Assembly (NCBI RefSeq): GCF_003721565.1
Contig: NZ_RJJE01000017.1
Coordinates: 1,166,636 to 1,230,635 of the forward strand
Source: Rufibacter immobilis
GTDB lineage: Bacteria > Bacteroidota > Bacteroidia > Cytophagales > Hymenobacteraceae
Direction of reading: 5' to 3'
DNA length: 64,000 bases
Of this stretch, positions 1 to 8,520 are shown piece after piece. The notes below the pieces were generated by a model that saw nothing but the letters and a program-made list of their open reading frames with translations, had not been told where the DNA came from and searched no databases. Every line of letters begins with the position of its first letter. The stretch's first letter is position 1. The translations under genes and the position numbers were made by a program.

Positions 1-1335
1 ATCGCGCTGCGTCATGAGTACTTCCATGTAGTCGGCACGGGCAGAGGTAAACAGATTGTTAGAGATCTCAATAGACTGCGTGAGCGCCTCCACTTCCCTA
101 GACTTCAAGTCATAGCTTTTCTCCAGATTACTGATTTTAGCCACTTGGTTGACCACTTCTATGTACGCATTCAAAATGGTGCGCTCATAGTTGTACACCG
201 CCTGAATCTGCTGGGCATTGGCACTAGCATACACCGCTTTGATGGCATTTCTATTCACCAAAGGCGCCGTGATATCCCCTGCCAGTGAGTACAGAATAGA
301 CTCCGGCTTGAACAGATATGTGGGATTGAACGCCTGCAACCCTACTCCTGCCGTGATGCCCAGAGACGGGTAGAACCGAGCACGGGCCACCTGCACGTCC
401 AGTTTAGACGCCGCCAGATTCAGCTCCGCCTGCCGTATGTCGGGGCGGTTGGCGAGCAACTGGGCGGGCACGCCTGTCTGCGTCACGGCGGGCACTATGC
501 TTTCAAACGCCTGCGTGTTCCGCTGCACGGGCTGCGGGAATCTGCCCACCAGGAAATTGATGCGGTTTTCGGCCTCGGTGATCTTCTGCTGAATCTCGTA
601 CTGCAGGCTTTGGGTATGCAGCACCTGGGCCTGGAACCGGCGCACGGGCAGTTCGGTCACGCGGGCGGCCTCCTTTTGCAATCGCACTATCTTGAGCACA
701 TTGCTCTGGATGTCAATATTCTGCCGCACAATGGCCAGCTGCGTGTCCAGGGCCAGCAGCTCATAGTAGGCTTCGGCAATCTCAGAGATGAGGTTGGTCA
801 CCATGAAGTTCTTGCCTTCCACGCTGGCCAAATACCGGTTCACCGCCGATTTTCTGGCGTTGCGCAGTTTGTGCCAAACATCCACTTCCCAGGTGGCATA
901 CGCTCCCACCAGATAATCCTGAAGCGGCTCTGGCATCTCTTTGCCGGGCTCAATGTCGGTGGTGGCTTCGAGGGCGCCAATGTTGGTGAACCGGGCCACT
1001 TTGTCCACCCCGGCCCCGGCCCGCAGCCCCACCGATGGCAGGTATTCCCCTTTTCTGATTCTTACTTCGTTGCGGGCTATCTCAATTTCCTGTAAGGTAA
1101 TGTTCAGTTCCTGGTTGCGCTGCAAAGCCGTATCAATCAAGGCCGTAAGGAACGGGTCTGCAAAGAAATTCTTCCAGGGCACCTGCGCGGCGTTGGTGGT
1201 GTCCTGTGCGTTGGTATAATGCGCAGGTACGATTTTGTTTTCTGATTTCTGCACCAGCGTGGGAACACTGCACGCGGAATAGGTGAGGGTGACCAACGTT
1301 ATCCCCAACCAATTCCTGATTTTTCTATTGAACAT
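1..1335 (-). CDS. RND efflux outer-membrane factor (OprM/NodT type lipoprotein), 3' end outside window
   Basis: Outer-membrane channel of a tripartite RND pump; 445 codons are visible and the reading frame runs off the left edge. My translation from the ATG at 1335 starts MFNRKIRNWLG and has a lipobox-like YSAC around residue 23, so a lipid-anchored protein is likely. Further in are the family's long helical repeats, with phrases such as PWKNFFADPFL, VDVWHKLRNARKSAV and LLANRPDIRQAELNLAA typical of OprM/NodT proteins. The start overlaps the last 11 bases of the pump gene, so the two are probably translationally coupled. Family members are about 460-490 residues long, so roughly 20-40 codons should be missing. 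Substrate cannot be told. Confidence 0.9.
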   Translation of the reverse strand, partial: MFNRKIRNWLGITLVTLTYSACSVPTLVQKSENKIVPAHYTNAQDTTNAAQVPWKNFFADPFLTALIDTALQRNQELNITLQEIEIARNEVRIRKGEYLPSVGLRAGAGVDKVARFTNIGALEATTDIEPGKEMPEPLQDYLVGAYATWEVDVWHKLRNARKSAVNRYLASVEGKNFMVTNLISEIAEAYYELLALDTQLAIVRQNIDIQSNVLKIVRLQKEAARVTELPVRRFQAQVLHTQSLQYEIQQKITEAENRINFLVGRFPQPVQRNTQAFESIVPAVTQTGVPAQLLANRPDIRQAELNLAASKLDVQVARARFYPSLGITAGVGLQAFNPTYLFKPESILYSLAGDITAPLVNRNAIKAVYASANAQQIQAVYNYERTILNAYIEVVNQVAKISNLEKSYDLKSREVEALTQSIEISNNLFTSARADYMEVLMTQRD

Positions 1336-4300
1336 GGGTTTCCGTTTCTAGTGGTTGGACAAAATGATCGTTGGCGTGCACATAATCTTCGGTGAGGGTG
1401 GTTTCCTCCTCCCCTCTGATCAGTTTTCGGCCATCGGCCAAATGGCCGAAAATATAGTACAGACCGGGCACAATGATGACCCCGAAGATGGTCCCGAACA
1501 GCATGCCGCCCATGGCAGAGGCCCCTATGGTGCGGTTCCCGATGGCGCCTGCCCCCGTGGCGATAATCAACGGAATCAAACCCGCTATAAAGGCGAACGA
1601 AGTCATCAAGATAGGCCGGAAACGCACTTTGGCTCCTTCAATGGCGGCATCAAAGATGGAGGCTCCCTGCTGCCGTTTGAGCACGGCGAACTCCACAATC
1701 AAAACCGCGTTTTTACCCAGGAGCCCCACCAGCATGATGAGCCCAATCTGAGCGTAGATGTTGTTCTCCAGGCCCATGAGTTGCAGCAGCAGGAAAGACC
1801 CAAATACCCCCACCGGCAACGAGAACACCACCGCCAACGGAATAATAAAGCTTTCATACTGCGCCGCCAACACAAAATACACGAACGCCAACACAATCGC
1901 GAAGACGTAGATGGACTCATTCCCGCGGGTGGACTCGTCATAGGAAAGCCCTTCCCAGGCAATGTCATAGCCCTTCGGCAGAGACGTGGCCGCTACTTCT
2001 TGAATGGCCTGAATAGCGTCTGCCGTTGTGTAGCCTTTAGCCGGTAACCCCTGAATGGCAGATGAGTTATACATGTTAAAGCGGGTGATCTCATTGGGTC
2101 CTTGTGATTTTTTCAGCTTCATGAACGAGGAGTACGGCACCATCTCGCCCGCCTCGTTTTTCACGTAGAGCTTCAACAAATCAGAAGGCAGTCTTCTGAA
2201 CTCAGGATCAGACTGCACATAGACCTTAAAGAACTGGTTGAACTTGATAAAGCCCTGCTCATAGGTACTGCCAATGAGAATGTTCAGGTTGTCCATGGCT
2301 TTGCCAATAGACACGCCTTTTTGCATGGCCAGGTTGTTGTCTATCTCCAGCTCATACTGCGGATAATTAGCCGCGAAGAAGGTAAACAATCCGGTGAGCT
2401 CTGGGCGCTTGCGCAGGTTATCCATGAACTGCTGGTTGATCTTGTCAAACTCATGGTAATCGGTATCGGTGTTTTTGTCCAGCAAACGCATGGAGAAACC
2501 TCCAGAGGAACCGAATCCCGGAATGGCGGGTGGCTCAAAGAATTCAACCACAGCCCCTAGCCCTTTGGAATTTTCCTCCAGTTCTTCCATGATTTCCTTC
2601 ACGTTGTGATGGCGCTCAGACCAAGGCTTGAGGTTGATCAAACAGGTACCCGCGTTGGAGCCTCGGCCTTCGGTCATAATCTCATATCCCGCCAACGAAG
2701 AAACCGACTCAACCCCTTCAATTTTCTCACAGACCTTCTGAAGCTTCTGAGACACCTGGTTCGTTTTTTCCAGGGTAGAGCCTGGCGGCGTCTGAATGAT
2801 AGCGTAAATAGTACTTTGGTCTTCATTGGGTATGAAGCCCGAGGGCAGAATCTGGTTCTCGTAGAAGATACCCACGCCAAAGGCCAGCAATACGCCAAAG
2901 GTCAGCCATCTTCTACTTACAATGGCTGTCAACAGGCGCACGTACCGGCCGGTAAGTTTCTCAAAGCCCCGGTTAAAACTATCTAAGGCTCTGGTCAGCA
3001 GGTTTCGCTTCTTGGCATGCCCGTGGTGGTTTTTCAGCAACATGGCACACAGCACCGGCGTGAGCGTCAAGGCAATAAGCGCCGAGATCACAATGGAGCT
3101 AGCCATGGTGATGGAGAACTGCCGGTAAAACGTACCCACCGGACCCGTCATAAAGGAAATAGGCAGGAACACCGCCACCATCACCGCCGTGATGGCAATA
3201 ATGGCCCCGCTGATTTCCCCTAATACTTTTTTCACCGCACTGTACGGCGAAAGATGAGGTTCTTCCTCCATTTTGGCGTGCACCGCCTCCACCACCACAA
3301 TGGCATCATCCACCACAATCCCGATGGCCAACACCAAGGCAAAAAGGGTCACTAAGTTGATAGACAGCCCAAAGAACTGAATCACGAAGAACGCCCCAAT
3401 CAAAGAAACCGGCACCGCCAGAATGGGAATCAAGGTGGAGCGCCAGTCTCCCAGGAAAATGAACACAACCAAGGCTACCAGAATGAAGGCGTCGCGCAGC
3501 GTATGGATTACCTGCTCAATAGAGGCATCCAGGAACTGCGACACGTCATAGCTGATCTTGTAGTCCATGCCGGGCGGGAAGTACGGGCGCATTTCCTCCA
3601 GCTGCGCTTTCACATTGGCGATCACATCACTGGCGTTACTGCCGTAGTTCTGCTTCAGGACAATGGCCGCCGAAGGTTTCCCGTCCAGATTGGAATAGAT
3701 ATCAAAGAACTCGCTGCCCAGTTCCACTTTGGCAATATCCTTCAGGTGAATACTCTCCCCTTCGGCATTGGCCCTGATGATGATGCTCTCATATTCTTCC
3801 GGTTTGTTGTACCGGCCTTTGTAGGTGAGCACATATTCCAATGATTGCGCAGCGATACCAGAGCTTTGCCCAATGCGGCCTGGCCGGCCGATGATGCTCT
3901 GCTCTCCAAGGGCCTTCATCACTTCCTCCACGGAGATGTTATAGGCGCGCATGCGGTCTGGGTTGAGCCACACCCGCATGGCGTACCGGCGGCTACCCAG
4001 GATCTGCGCCCGGGCCACCCCTTTGATCCGCTGGATCTCGGGGATCATCTTCACCGTGGCGTAGTTGAACAGGAACTTCTCGTCCATGCTTTCGCTCTTG
4101 GAGTAGAGGTTCACGTACATCAACATACTGGGCTGCACCGGACTGATTACCACACCCTCGCGCTGCACCAGTTCGGGCAACAGCGGCATGACCTGGTCCA
4201 CCCGGGTCTTTACCCGCACCACCGCATCATTGGGGTCGGTGCCCGGTTCAAAAATAATCCGGAGCGTGGCCTCGCCCGCACTGGTGGCATCAGTGGCGAT

Positions 4301-4531
4301 GTAGCGCATGCCCTCTACCCCGTTAATGGCCTGTTCCAGCGTGATTAAGGTAGATTTCACCAGTACATCGGCACTGGAACCGGGGTAGGCAATAAATATA
4401 TTGACGGTGGTGGGGGCAATGTCCGGGAACTGCGAGATGGGCAGTTTTTTGATGGCCAATGTGCCCACAAACACAATCATGACCGATATTACAATAGCGA
4501 ATACGGGTCTGCGTATGAATTTACTAAACAT
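1325..4531 (-). CDS. RND efflux pump permease, HAE1/AcrB type
   Basis: Proton-driven inner-membrane pump of 1068 residues, the normal size for AcrB/MexB homologues. Seen: N-terminal helix beginning MFSKFIRRPVFA, the porter-domain stretch QFPDIAPTTVNIFIAYPGSS, and a TM4 region near residue 410 with VVDDAIVVVEAV holding the two adjacent aspartates of the proton relay. Late helices include LVGLLGKNAVLIVEFA. Middle gene of a three-gene operon: 26 bp after the adaptor gene and overlapping the outer-membrane factor gene. No TetR or other regulator adjoins the operon inside the window, so drug or solvent specificity is open. Confidence 0.96.
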   Translation of the reverse strand: MFSKFIRRPVFAIVISVMIVFVGTLAIKKLPISQFPDIAPTTVNIFIAYPGSSADVLVKSTLITLEQAINGVEGMRYIATDATSAGEATLRIIFEPGTDPNDAVVRVKTRVDQVMPLLPELVQREGVVISPVQPSMLMYVNLYSKSESMDEKFLFNYATVKMIPEIQRIKGVARAQILGSRRYAMRVWLNPDRMRAYNISVEEVMKALGEQSIIGRPGRIGQSSGIAAQSLEYVLTYKGRYNKPEEYESIIIRANAEGESIHLKDIAKVELGSEFFDIYSNLDGKPSAAIVLKQNYGSNASDVIANVKAQLEEMRPYFPPGMDYKISYDVSQFLDASIEQVIHTLRDAFILVALVVFIFLGDWRSTLIPILAVPVSLIGAFFVIQFFGLSINLVTLFALVLAIGIVVDDAIVVVEAVHAKMEEEPHLSPYSAVKKVLGEISGAIIAITAVMVAVFLPISFMTGPVGTFYRQFSITMASSIVISALIALTLTPVLCAMLLKNHHGHAKKRNLLTRALDSFNRGFEKLTGRYVRLLTAIVSRRWLTFGVLLAFGVGIFYENQILPSGFIPNEDQSTIYAIIQTPPGSTLEKTNQVSQKLQKVCEKIEGVESVSSLAGYEIMTEGRGSNAGTCLINLKPWSERHHNVKEIMEELEENSKGLGAVVEFFEPPAIPGFGSSGGFSMRLLDKNTDTDYHEFDKINQQFMDNLRKRPELTGLFTFFAANYPQYELEIDNNLAMQKGVSIGKAMDNLNILIGSTYEQGFIKFNQFFKVYVQSDPEFRRLPSDLLKLYVKNEAGEMVPYSSFMKLKKSQGPNEITRFNMYNSSAIQGLPAKGYTTADAIQAIQEVAATSLPKGYDIAWEGLSYDESTRGNESIYVFAIVLAFVYFVLAAQYESFIIPLAVVFSLPVGVFGSFLLLQLMGLENNIYAQIGLIMLVGLLGKNAVLIVEFAVLKRQQGASIFDAAIEGAKVRFRPILMTSFAFIAGLIPLIIATGAGAIGNRTIGASAMGGMLFGTIFGVIIVPGLYYIFGHLADGRKLIRGEEETTLTEDYVHANDHFVQPLETETHVQ

Positions 4532-4557
4532 GACTTTTGCTTTCTAAGGCTCCCAAA

Positions 4558-5640
4558 CTACTCCGCGTACAAATTCAACTGTGACAGCACGGTGCGGGGC
4601 TCCACAAACTTGGTGTGGATCTTCTCGTTTTCCCGAACCAGCCGCAAGCCTTCCAGCAAAATCTTGTCTCCTTCATTAAGGCCCTTCTGCACTACAAAAA
4701 TGTGCGGCAACTCAGCCGCCACCATAATCTCCCGGGAGCGCAGCACATTCTCTTTGTCCACCACATAGACATATTTCTTGTCCAGCACCTCAAAAGTGGC
4801 TTTCTGCGGAATGAGCAGGGCGTTCTTCATGGGCACTTCCATGATGATATTGCCCGTTTCGCCGTGGCGCAACAAGCCTTTGGGGTTAGGGAAAGTGGCC
4901 CGGAACGCGATGTTCCCGGTCTCGTTGTTGAAGTCGGCTTCAATGGTCTGCACCTCGCCCGGGTATTCGAACAGCTGTTGGTTAGCCATCTCCAACTTCA
5001 CCTGGGGTCTGTTGCTGCTCTGCTGGGTAGTCATGTAATCCAGGTATTCGGCCTCGGGCACATTGAAATAGACCCACATGTTGCTGTTGTCAGAAAGGGT
5101 GGTGAGCAAATCTCCTTCGTCCACCAAGCTGCCCAACCGCACCTGGAAGTGGTCCATGATGCCGTCAAAAGGAGCCCTGATCTGGGTGAAGCCCAGGTGG
5201 ACCTGCGCCAGGGAAACTTCGGCCTTGGCTTTGTTCAGCTTGGCTTTGGCCATGGCCAGTTCACCGGGCGCCACCACGTTGCTGGCCGCCAGTTTCTTGG
5301 TGTTCTGGTACTCAATCTCCGCGAAGCTGGCTTCGGCCTGGGCTTTCTGCAGTTCGGCCTGGTACATGGCGGGCATGATCTGGAACATGAGCTGTCCCTT
5401 TTTCACAAATTGTCCCTCGTCCACGAAAATTTTCTGCAGATAGCCCTTCTCAAGGGCCCTGATCTCAATGTGACTGCTGGACTTAATCTGGCTCACATAT
5501 TCCTTGGTGATCAAGGTGTCTTTTGCTAAAGGGCTGGTGACCAAAAATTCAGTCTCCTCTTCTTTGTGTTCTTTCTTTGATTCGCAGCCTGTCTGGAATA
5601 ATACCGCGCACAGGCTCATGAGCATGAAAACTCTCTTCAT
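4558..5640 (-). CDS. RND efflux periplasmic adaptor (membrane fusion protein) lipoprotein
   Basis: Adaptor linking the pump and the outer-membrane channel, 360 residues. It begins MKRVFMLMSLCAVLFQTGCE, a lipoprotein signal with lipobox QTGC. The biotinyl-lipoyl-like half-motifs lie around IRALEKGYLQKIFVDEGQFV and IRAPFDGIMDHFQVRLGS, separated by a helical hairpin of about 60 residues with AELQKAQAEASFAEIEYQ, followed by a beta-barrel region. First gene of the operon; about 290 bp separate it from the next gene upstream, where the operon promoter must lie. A -7-like TAATTTTG sits at 5836-5843 on the minus strand, but I found no convincing -33 partner. Confidence 0.94.
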   Translation of the reverse strand: MKRVFMLMSLCAVLFQTGCESKKEHKEEETEFLVTSPLAKDTLITKEYVSQIKSSSHIEIRALEKGYLQKIFVDEGQFVKKGQLMFQIMPAMYQAELQKAQAEASFAEIEYQNTKKLAASNVVAPGELAMAKAKLNKAKAEVSLAQVHLGFTQIRAPFDGIMDHFQVRLGSLVDEGDLLTTLSDNSNMWVYFNVPEAEYLDYMTTQQSSNRPQVKLEMANQQLFEYPGEVQTIEADFNNETGNIAFRATFPNPKGLLRHGETGNIIMEVPMKNALLIPQKATFEVLDKKYVYVVDKENVLRSREIMVAAELPHIFVVQKGLNEGDKILLEGLRLVRENEKIHTKFVEPRTVLSQLNLYAE

Positions 5641-5931
5641 GACAATGATTGATTATGGATAATAAGTAGGTAGTGAAATAGATGCGAAGGTGTATCTCAG
5701 ATACACAGATGCCTGGCCCAGCAGCAAACGGGGCAAGGACAAAATAGAAAGGTTGAAGAAATGCTAGGGCAATACAGTTGCCACAAACGCTGATGTTATC
5801 CCCAATCCTGAATAGACAGAATTTGCCCTAACTTTCAAAATTAAAATATTGGGAATTTATTTCTGCCACAAGGTTGCTGGCAGTGAAAGAGAGAGGATGT
5901 AGGCAATGGAAGCTGCCCAACTAAAGTTGGA

Positions 5932-6357
5932 TCAAATGCGGAAAACCAGGAAGAGAAGGTACCATCTCCGGTAGATGGAATAGGCAATCTGCTGACATAA
6001 AAGCAAGATCTGCTTGAGATTGCCTAAGAGAAAAGCGAGAATAAAGCCGTAATAAAGCGCGGGAAGAAGATCAGCGCCGCCGAACGAGTCTTTGACTCTT
6101 TCTGACTCCTCCTCTTCTACCTGGTTTTCTGTACCGGCAATTTTATCAATTGCCTTGTCCACTTTGGTAGGGGAAGTGCTGAGGATAAAGTTTGTGTCAA
6201 GCTGGAAAAGGCCAACACTGGCTAAGGTAGCAGCTTTCTGCTCCTTGGCAGGAATATACAAAGAGCCCTTCTGCTGCACCTGTGCAGGCAGGTGGTTGTA
6301 CCCTCCTAAAAAAAGGATGGTCAGCGACAGAAGATATGTTACAAAAGCCCTTGTCAT
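5932..6357 (-). CDS. Hypothetical small membrane/exported protein
   Basis: 141 residues, family not recognised. The N-terminus (MTRAFVTYLLSLTILFLGG) looks like a signal peptide or membrane anchor, followed by a polar middle part rich in Glu (QVEEEESERVKD) and a hydrophobic C-terminal third with one or two possible membrane segments (ALYYGFILAFLLGNLKQILLL). It stands alone between the efflux operon and the DUF808 gene, on the same strand as both. An overlapping frame on the plus strand (6092-6382) has no such features. Real gene likely, function unknown. Confidence 0.55.
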   Translation of the reverse strand: MTRAFVTYLLSLTILFLGGYNHLPAQVQQKGSLYIPAKEQKAATLASVGLFQLDTNFILSTSPTKVDKAIDKIAGTENQVEEEESERVKDSFGGADLLPALYYGFILAFLLGNLKQILLLCQQIAYSIYRRWYLLFLVFRI

Positions 6358-6442
6358 TGTGCGGCAAAGCTACGCTAGGTAATTTTCATTGGCAAACGAA
6401 GTGTACTAATTATTTATTAGGCTGAAAATGTGGCGGTTAAGC

Positions 6443-6484
6443 AAAAAAAAGCAGGACCAGGAAGAAAGCTTCCCAGTCCTGCTA
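6443..6484 (-). terminator. Rho-independent terminator of the DUF808 gene
   Basis: Read on the minus strand, arms agcaggac..ggaag and cttcc..gtcctgct (two wobble pairs) form a 15-bp stem with a 4-nt loop followed by eight Ts. It starts about 20 bp after the DUF808 stop codon. Confidence 0.8.
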
Positions 6485-6503
6485 ATAAATATGAGGGTCA
6501 GAC

Positions 6504-7424
6504 TTATTTGGATCGTTTAAGCATTCCCTTCACCAGCACCACGATCTTCTCGATCACGAACCCCAGGATAATTCCAAAGATGGCGCAGGCCACTACTTTC
6601 GCCAGCCAGGCCAGAACGGGAATATCAGCCAAGGCATGCTCCATGGCTTCCACCAGATGGTGCAGGAACGGAATACCGTGAATCACAATCTCCGCCCCCA
6701 CCCAAAGCATGGCAGCCGTTCCCACGTAGCCCAGAATACTGAGAAAAGTGGGCATAAATTTCACAATGTTCCGGCCCAGTTGCTGGGTGGAGGCATTTTT
6801 CTTCTTGGCCAGGTGCATCCCAAAATCATCGGCTTTCACAATGAGGCCCACAAAACCGTACACCGCCGCCGTAATGAAAACCGCCACCGCCAGCATCACC
6901 GCAATCTGGGTCACCAGGGGTTGATCAGACACGGTGGAATAAGTGATGGCCACAATTTCTGAAGAAAGGATCAGATCTGTGCGGACGGCGCTGGTCACGC
7001 GCTCTTTCTCCAGTTCTTCGGGGGTAATCACTTTCACCTCGCCGGTACCGTGTGTTTCCTCCGCGTGCGGCACAAACATAGAGTGCACCTTCTCATAGCC
7101 CTCAAAACAGAGGTAAGCGCCACCCAACATTAAAATAGGAGTAATGGCAAAGGGCGCGAAATACCCCAGCACCAAGGCCGCGGGCGTTAAGAGCAGGATT
7201 TTATTGAACAGTGATTTTTTGGCGATCTGCCAGATGATGGACAGCTCCCGCGAAGGGTCTAGCCCCACCACGTATTTAGGCGTAACGGCCGTGTCATCTA
7301 TTACAATACCAGACACCTTACCCGTGGTTTTAGCCACCTGCGTAGGAACGTCATCTAAGCTTGCCGCACTGACTTTTACCAGTGCCGCCACATCATCTAA
7401 TAGGGCGAGAAGACCTGAGGGCAT
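6504..7424 (-). CDS. DUF808 (YedI-like) inner-membrane protein
   Basis: 306 residues, full length for the DUF808/YedI family of polytopic membrane proteins, whose function is not established. Recognised from the N-terminus PSGLLALLDDVAALVKVSAA, the conserved KVSGIVIDDTAVTPKYV and the segment GAYLCFEGYEKVHSMF. Several hydrophobic helices follow (ITAAVYGFVGLIVKADDFG; VVACAIFGIILGFVIEKIVV). Single gene with its own terminator. The 470 bp upstream separate it from the divergent DUF1003 gene. Confidence 0.9.
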   Translation of the reverse strand: MPSGLLALLDDVAALVKVSAASLDDVPTQVAKTTGKVSGIVIDDTAVTPKYVVGLDPSRELSIIWQIAKKSLFNKILLLTPAALVLGYFAPFAITPILMLGGAYLCFEGYEKVHSMFVPHAEETHGTGEVKVITPEELEKERVTSAVRTDLILSSEIVAITYSTVSDQPLVTQIAVMLAVAVFITAAVYGFVGLIVKADDFGMHLAKKKNASTQQLGRNIVKFMPTFLSILGYVGTAAMLWVGAEIVIHGIPFLHHLVEAMEHALADIPVLAWLAKVVACAIFGIILGFVIEKIVVLVKGMLKRSK

Positions 7425-7894
7425 TTTCTATGTTTAAGTTGAAGTAATCTTTTCCTGTTTCAAACTTGTCTGGACATCTCTCCCCTCCTGCCTTAGATCC
7501 ATTAACCGTAGTTTTCCAGAACTTCGGCTAATCCATGTGTCTCTCTCAAACGTCCGCATAAATATAATCCGGCATATCCAGAAACAGAGAGGCCGAGCCA
7601 TATTTTTAAGGCGCTCCGCAGTTGAGTTGGTACAAACTCCTTCAACAGCAAAACAGGCAACTTGCCTCCTGTACGTCTTTCCCGGGTCTGCGTTAACCGT
7701 CGCGCCTTTAAAGAGGTGCTCCTACCGGAGGGAATCTTTGATTTCAATCTAACCCGCAGGAGAGATATTCACGTTTAGGGGCCGTTTTCAGAAAAAGAGC
7801 TCCTAAACGGGAATGCAATTTTTATTTAAGAAATTCTCTTCTTCTGCGTCATCACTTGGCAGGGTCTGGCGTATATGCCTCAGATTGAAGAGCC
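7425..7894. other. Divergent intergenic region, 470 bp
   Basis: Lies between the divergent DUF808 and DUF1003 genes and must hold both promoters. I see one palindromic element (7772-7809). Frames of 71-81 codons exist on both strands, but they open with non-ATG codons and show no family features, so I call no gene here. Confidence 0.5.
7772..7809. repeat. Dispersed palindromic element, imperfect copy
   Basis: Arms cgtttaggggccgtttt and aaaaagagctcctaaacg, with mismatches. It lies upstream of the plus-strand DUF1003 gene in a divergent gap, which is not a place for an ordinary terminator. Confidence 0.85.
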
Positions 7895-8452
7895 ATGGAA
7901 CAGAACGCAGAGACAAAACAGGAAGGAACGGCCTCTAAAGGCCAGGGGATGGCGCAGGTGGTGGAGCGGAACATCCGGGCATTGTTAGACCGACGGAAAG
8001 CGGAGGAAAAGCAGCGCACCTCCTCAGAGCGCATCTCAGATGCCATCACCAGCTTTACCGGCAGTATGTTGTTTGTGGTGCTGCACTTGCTGCTGTTCGG
8101 GACGTGGATTGTCTGGAACCTGGGTTGGCTGGGTCTGCCGCCCTTTGATGAGTCTTTTGTGGTGCTGGCCATGTTTGCCTCAGTAGAAGCAATTTTCCTC
8201 TCCACCTTCGTGCTCATCAGCCAGAACCGCATGAATATACAGGCCGATAAGCGCGCGGATCTTGACTTACAGGTAAGCCTGCTGTCTGAACACGAGATTA
8301 CCCGCCTGGTGACTTTGGTTTCAGCCATCGCCAAGAAGATGGGTATTGAGGAAGCCCACGACCCCGAGATTGAGGAGCTGATGAAGAACGTGCACCCCGA
8401 AAAAGTGATGGATACCATGGAGCGGCACCAGCAGAAACAGAAAAAAAATTGA
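7895..8452 (+). CDS. DUF1003 domain membrane protein
   Basis: 185 residues. A charged N-terminal helix (ERNIRALLDRRKAEEKQRTS) precedes the DUF1003 core: two membrane helices around LFVVLHLLLFGTWIVWNLGW and FASVEAIFLSTFVLISQNRM, then RADLDLQVSLLSEHEITRL, all typical for the family. The biochemical role of DUF1003 is not established. A 188-codon frame on the opposite strand (7852-8418) is serine/arginine-rich and has no recognisable domain, so it is treated as a shadow. Monocistronic; a decayed palindrome follows directly. Confidence 0.9.
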   Translation: MEQNAETKQEGTASKGQGMAQVVERNIRALLDRRKAEEKQRTSSERISDAITSFTGSMLFVVLHLLLFGTWIVWNLGWLGLPPFDESFVVLAMFASVEAIFLSTFVLISQNRMNIQADKRADLDLQVSLLSEHEITRLVTLVSAIAKKMGIEEAHDPEIEELMKNVHPEKVMDTMERHQQKQKKN

Positions 8453-8456
8453 ATTA

Positions 8457-8495
8457 CGTTTAGGGGCTGCTTTTGAGAAAACAGATTGAAAACGG
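8457..8495. repeat. Dispersed palindromic element, decayed right arm
   Basis: The left arm cgtttaggggctg is intact, while the right arm (acagattgaaaacgg) has lost most of its complementarity. It sits between two convergent genes. Confidence 0.7.
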
Positions 8496-8520
8496 AAAAT
8501 CTATCCCTCTCAAACTTTTA

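Noticed and set aside
4615-5529. 304-codon plus-strand frame opposite the efflux adaptor
   Set aside because: His/Leu/Gly-rich reverse-frame reading of a clear adaptor gene; such long shadows are common at this GC content.
5641-5931. Promoter and regulator site for the efflux operon
   Set aside because: One -7-like box without a -33 partner, no operator-like inverted repeat and no adjacent regulator gene; not strong enough to list as a feature.
7502-7747. 81-codon minus-strand frame in the DUF808/DUF1003 gap
   Set aside because: Starts with TTG, has no internal ATG, is Arg-rich with no recognisable features.
7852-8418. 188-codon frame opposite the DUF1003 gene
   Set aside because: Shadow of a well-recognised gene; Ser/Arg-rich and without domain signals.
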